A stretch of 64,000 nucleotides of DNA, from positions 3,803,001 through 3,867,000 of the forward strand of contig NZ_CCXR01000001.1 in the NCBI RefSeq assembly GCF_000821085.1, written 5' to 3'. Every line of letters starts with the position of its first letter. The stretch's first letter is position 1. Shown here in pieces: positions 63,167 through 64,000 of the stretch. Made by a program: the position numbers and the translations under genes. This DNA is from Bacillus sp. B-jedd (lineage in GTDB: Bacteria; Bacillota; Bacilli; Bacillales; Cytobacillaceae). The notes under the pieces are model-generated. The model searched no databases. It saw nothing but the letters and a program-made list of their open reading frames with translations, and was not told the origin of the DNA.

Positions 63167-64000
63167 TTAAATCCTAAGAAACTTCCTGACAGACATCATG
63201 CTTCCCCAAACTCCAATCAATGCGCCCATCAGGATAAGAACACCTGATACCTGGTACATGAACGGGTCAAACGGAAGGATTTGGATAAAGTGGCCTTCAA
63301 GCAATGGGGCCAAGTATGCATACGCATGATAATAAGCGATTGAAATCAGGATAATCGGGAGGATAGAACCAAGAACTCCAAGCCACAGGCCTTCAAGGAA
63401 GAACGGCCAGCGGATGAAAGAGTTTGTCGCCCCAACCAATCTCATAATCTGAATTTCTCTTCTTCTGGCAATAATCGTAATTTTAATTGTATTCGAGATA
63501 AGGAAGACTGCGGTGAACAGCAGCCCCGCTATCAGCGCCAGCCCGACATTCCGGCTTGCACCAATAAACTTGAACAGCTTTTCGACACTATCCTGCCCGT
63601 ACTGGACTTTATAGGCAAAATCCATTTTTTCAATCTTTTCGGCAGCTTCCAATGTGTCTTCGGGATTTTTCGTCTTTACGATAAATACATCGTTCAAAGG
63701 ATTGTCCTGTTCAAAAAGCTTATAGGACTCACCGAGATTTTTGATCAAAATCTGCAGTTCCTCTTCTTTGGAAGAAAAAGATATTGTATTGACTTCCGGC
63801 AGGTCGTCAATCTTTTTCCTTAACTCCTCCTGCTCTTTTTTATCAGCAGTCGTATCGATGTGCACGCGGATTTCCACGTCTTCTTCAATAGTTGTCGCAA
63901 CCTTGTTGAGATTCATCATAATAACGAAAAAGACTCCGACAAGGATGAGCGTGACAGTAACTGCACCAACTGATGCAAACGTCATCCAGCCGTTTCTTCC
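63167..64000 (-). CDS. ftsX: Cell-division ABC transporter permease FtsX (5' end outside window)
   Basis: The frame stays open to the window edge; the last codons seen before MTFASVGAVTVTL read GRNGW, which belong to the FtsX N-terminus, so about 20 residues and the true start are missing. Visible: first helix, extracytoplasmic loop (about 30-150 of the visible part, VEIRVHIDTTADKKEQEELRKK), then three helices with the cytosolic ARRREIQIMRLVGATNSFIRWPF coupling helix. FtsX with FtsE controls cell-wall hydrolases; the adjacent M23 protein is the probable target. ftsE should lie just outside. Confidence 0.93.
   Translation of the reverse strand, partial: GRNGWMTFASVGAVTVTLILVGVFFVIMMNLNKVATTIEEDVEIRVHIDTTADKKEQEELRKKIDDLPEVNTISFSSKEEELQILIKNLGESYKLFEQDNPLNDVFIVKTKNPEDTLEAAEKIEKMDFAYKVQYGQDSVEKLFKFIGASRNVGLALIAGLLFTAVFLISNTIKITIIARRREIQIMRLVGATNSFIRWPFFLEGLWLGVLGSILPIILISIAYYHAYAYLAPLLEGHFIQILPFDPFMYQVSGVLILMGALIGVWGSMMSVRKFLRI

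Overview
The window is chromosomal DNA from an endospore-forming Bacillaceae bacterium. The evidence is a SpoVAF homologue, B. subtilis-like UvrA/UvrB/CsbA, MinJ, CtpB and FtsX, AGGAGG-type ribosome binding sites with frequent TTG/GTG starts, a T-box leader, a c-di-AMP riboswitch, and CsoR, Fur, TreR and LexA type sites. The genus cannot be named from sequence alone. The backbone ftsX - M23 hydrolase - ctpB ... minJ ... csbA - uvrB - uvrA is the usual Bacillus neighbourhood, read on the minus strand. Two blocks of accessory genes interrupt it, one between ctpB and minJ and a large one between minJ and csbA.

Layout. 0-2 kb: OppB/OppC-like permeases. 2-8.4 kb: uvrA, uvrB (LexA box), csbA and an RsbR-type stressosome protein. 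8.5-13.7 kb: DUF2071 protein, SGNH-hydrolase lipoprotein, lone spoVAF, E. coli-type speD. 13.9-23.4 kb: a copper/redox region with two PCYCGC lipoproteins, a Cys-rich copper-storage-like protein, copA, copZ, csoR, a YdhK-like lipoprotein, a small nitrite/sulfite-reductase-like protein, a tiny membrane protein and a thioredoxin-like pair, with three CsoR-type operators. 23.5-25.2 kb: NhaC-type transporter under a tyrosine T-box. 25.7-31.9 kb: signalling genes (REC-PP2C phosphatase, CheR, hybrid kinase, SpoIIAA-like). 32-38.6 kb: KimA with its c-di-AMP riboswitch, EcsAB-like ABC pair, YqeC-type 6PGDH, YmaF, CueP. 38.7-41.3 kb: rhodanese, DHFR-like, YbjQ, GNAT. 41.4-45 kb: Fur-controlled ferric ABC importer. 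45.5-51 kb: AI-2E family exporter and a two-component/ABC antimicrobial-peptide type module. 51.4-54.3 kb: minJ, ECF sigma and its anti-sigma. 55.1-59.3 kb: trehalose operon. 59.8-64 kb: ctpB, M23 hydrolase, ftsX (cut by the window edge).

The main discovery is a set of four genes, all linked to copper or redox chemistry, that can only be read through if in-frame TGA encodes selenocysteine. They are two PCYCGC lipoproteins, a CueP homologue whose TGA stands where a conserved Cys is expected, and a 59-codon membrane protein with two in-frame TGAs, divergent from a CsoR-type operator. All five TGAs are followed within about 19-26 nt by a hairpin with a G-containing apical loop, as in bacterial SECIS elements. 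The two PCYCGC hairpins share an identical core and show a compensatory base pair. The picture is a selenocysteine-using cell-envelope copper/thiol system.

Other unexplained structure: three tandem arrays with an identical 51-bp period plus a two-unit remnant, a strongly over-represented palindrome TTTTGCAAAA (15 exact copies counted by hand), MITE-like elements with 14-bp terminal inverted repeats around a GC-rich core that recurs elsewhere, and three near-identical mobile-looking terminator hairpins.
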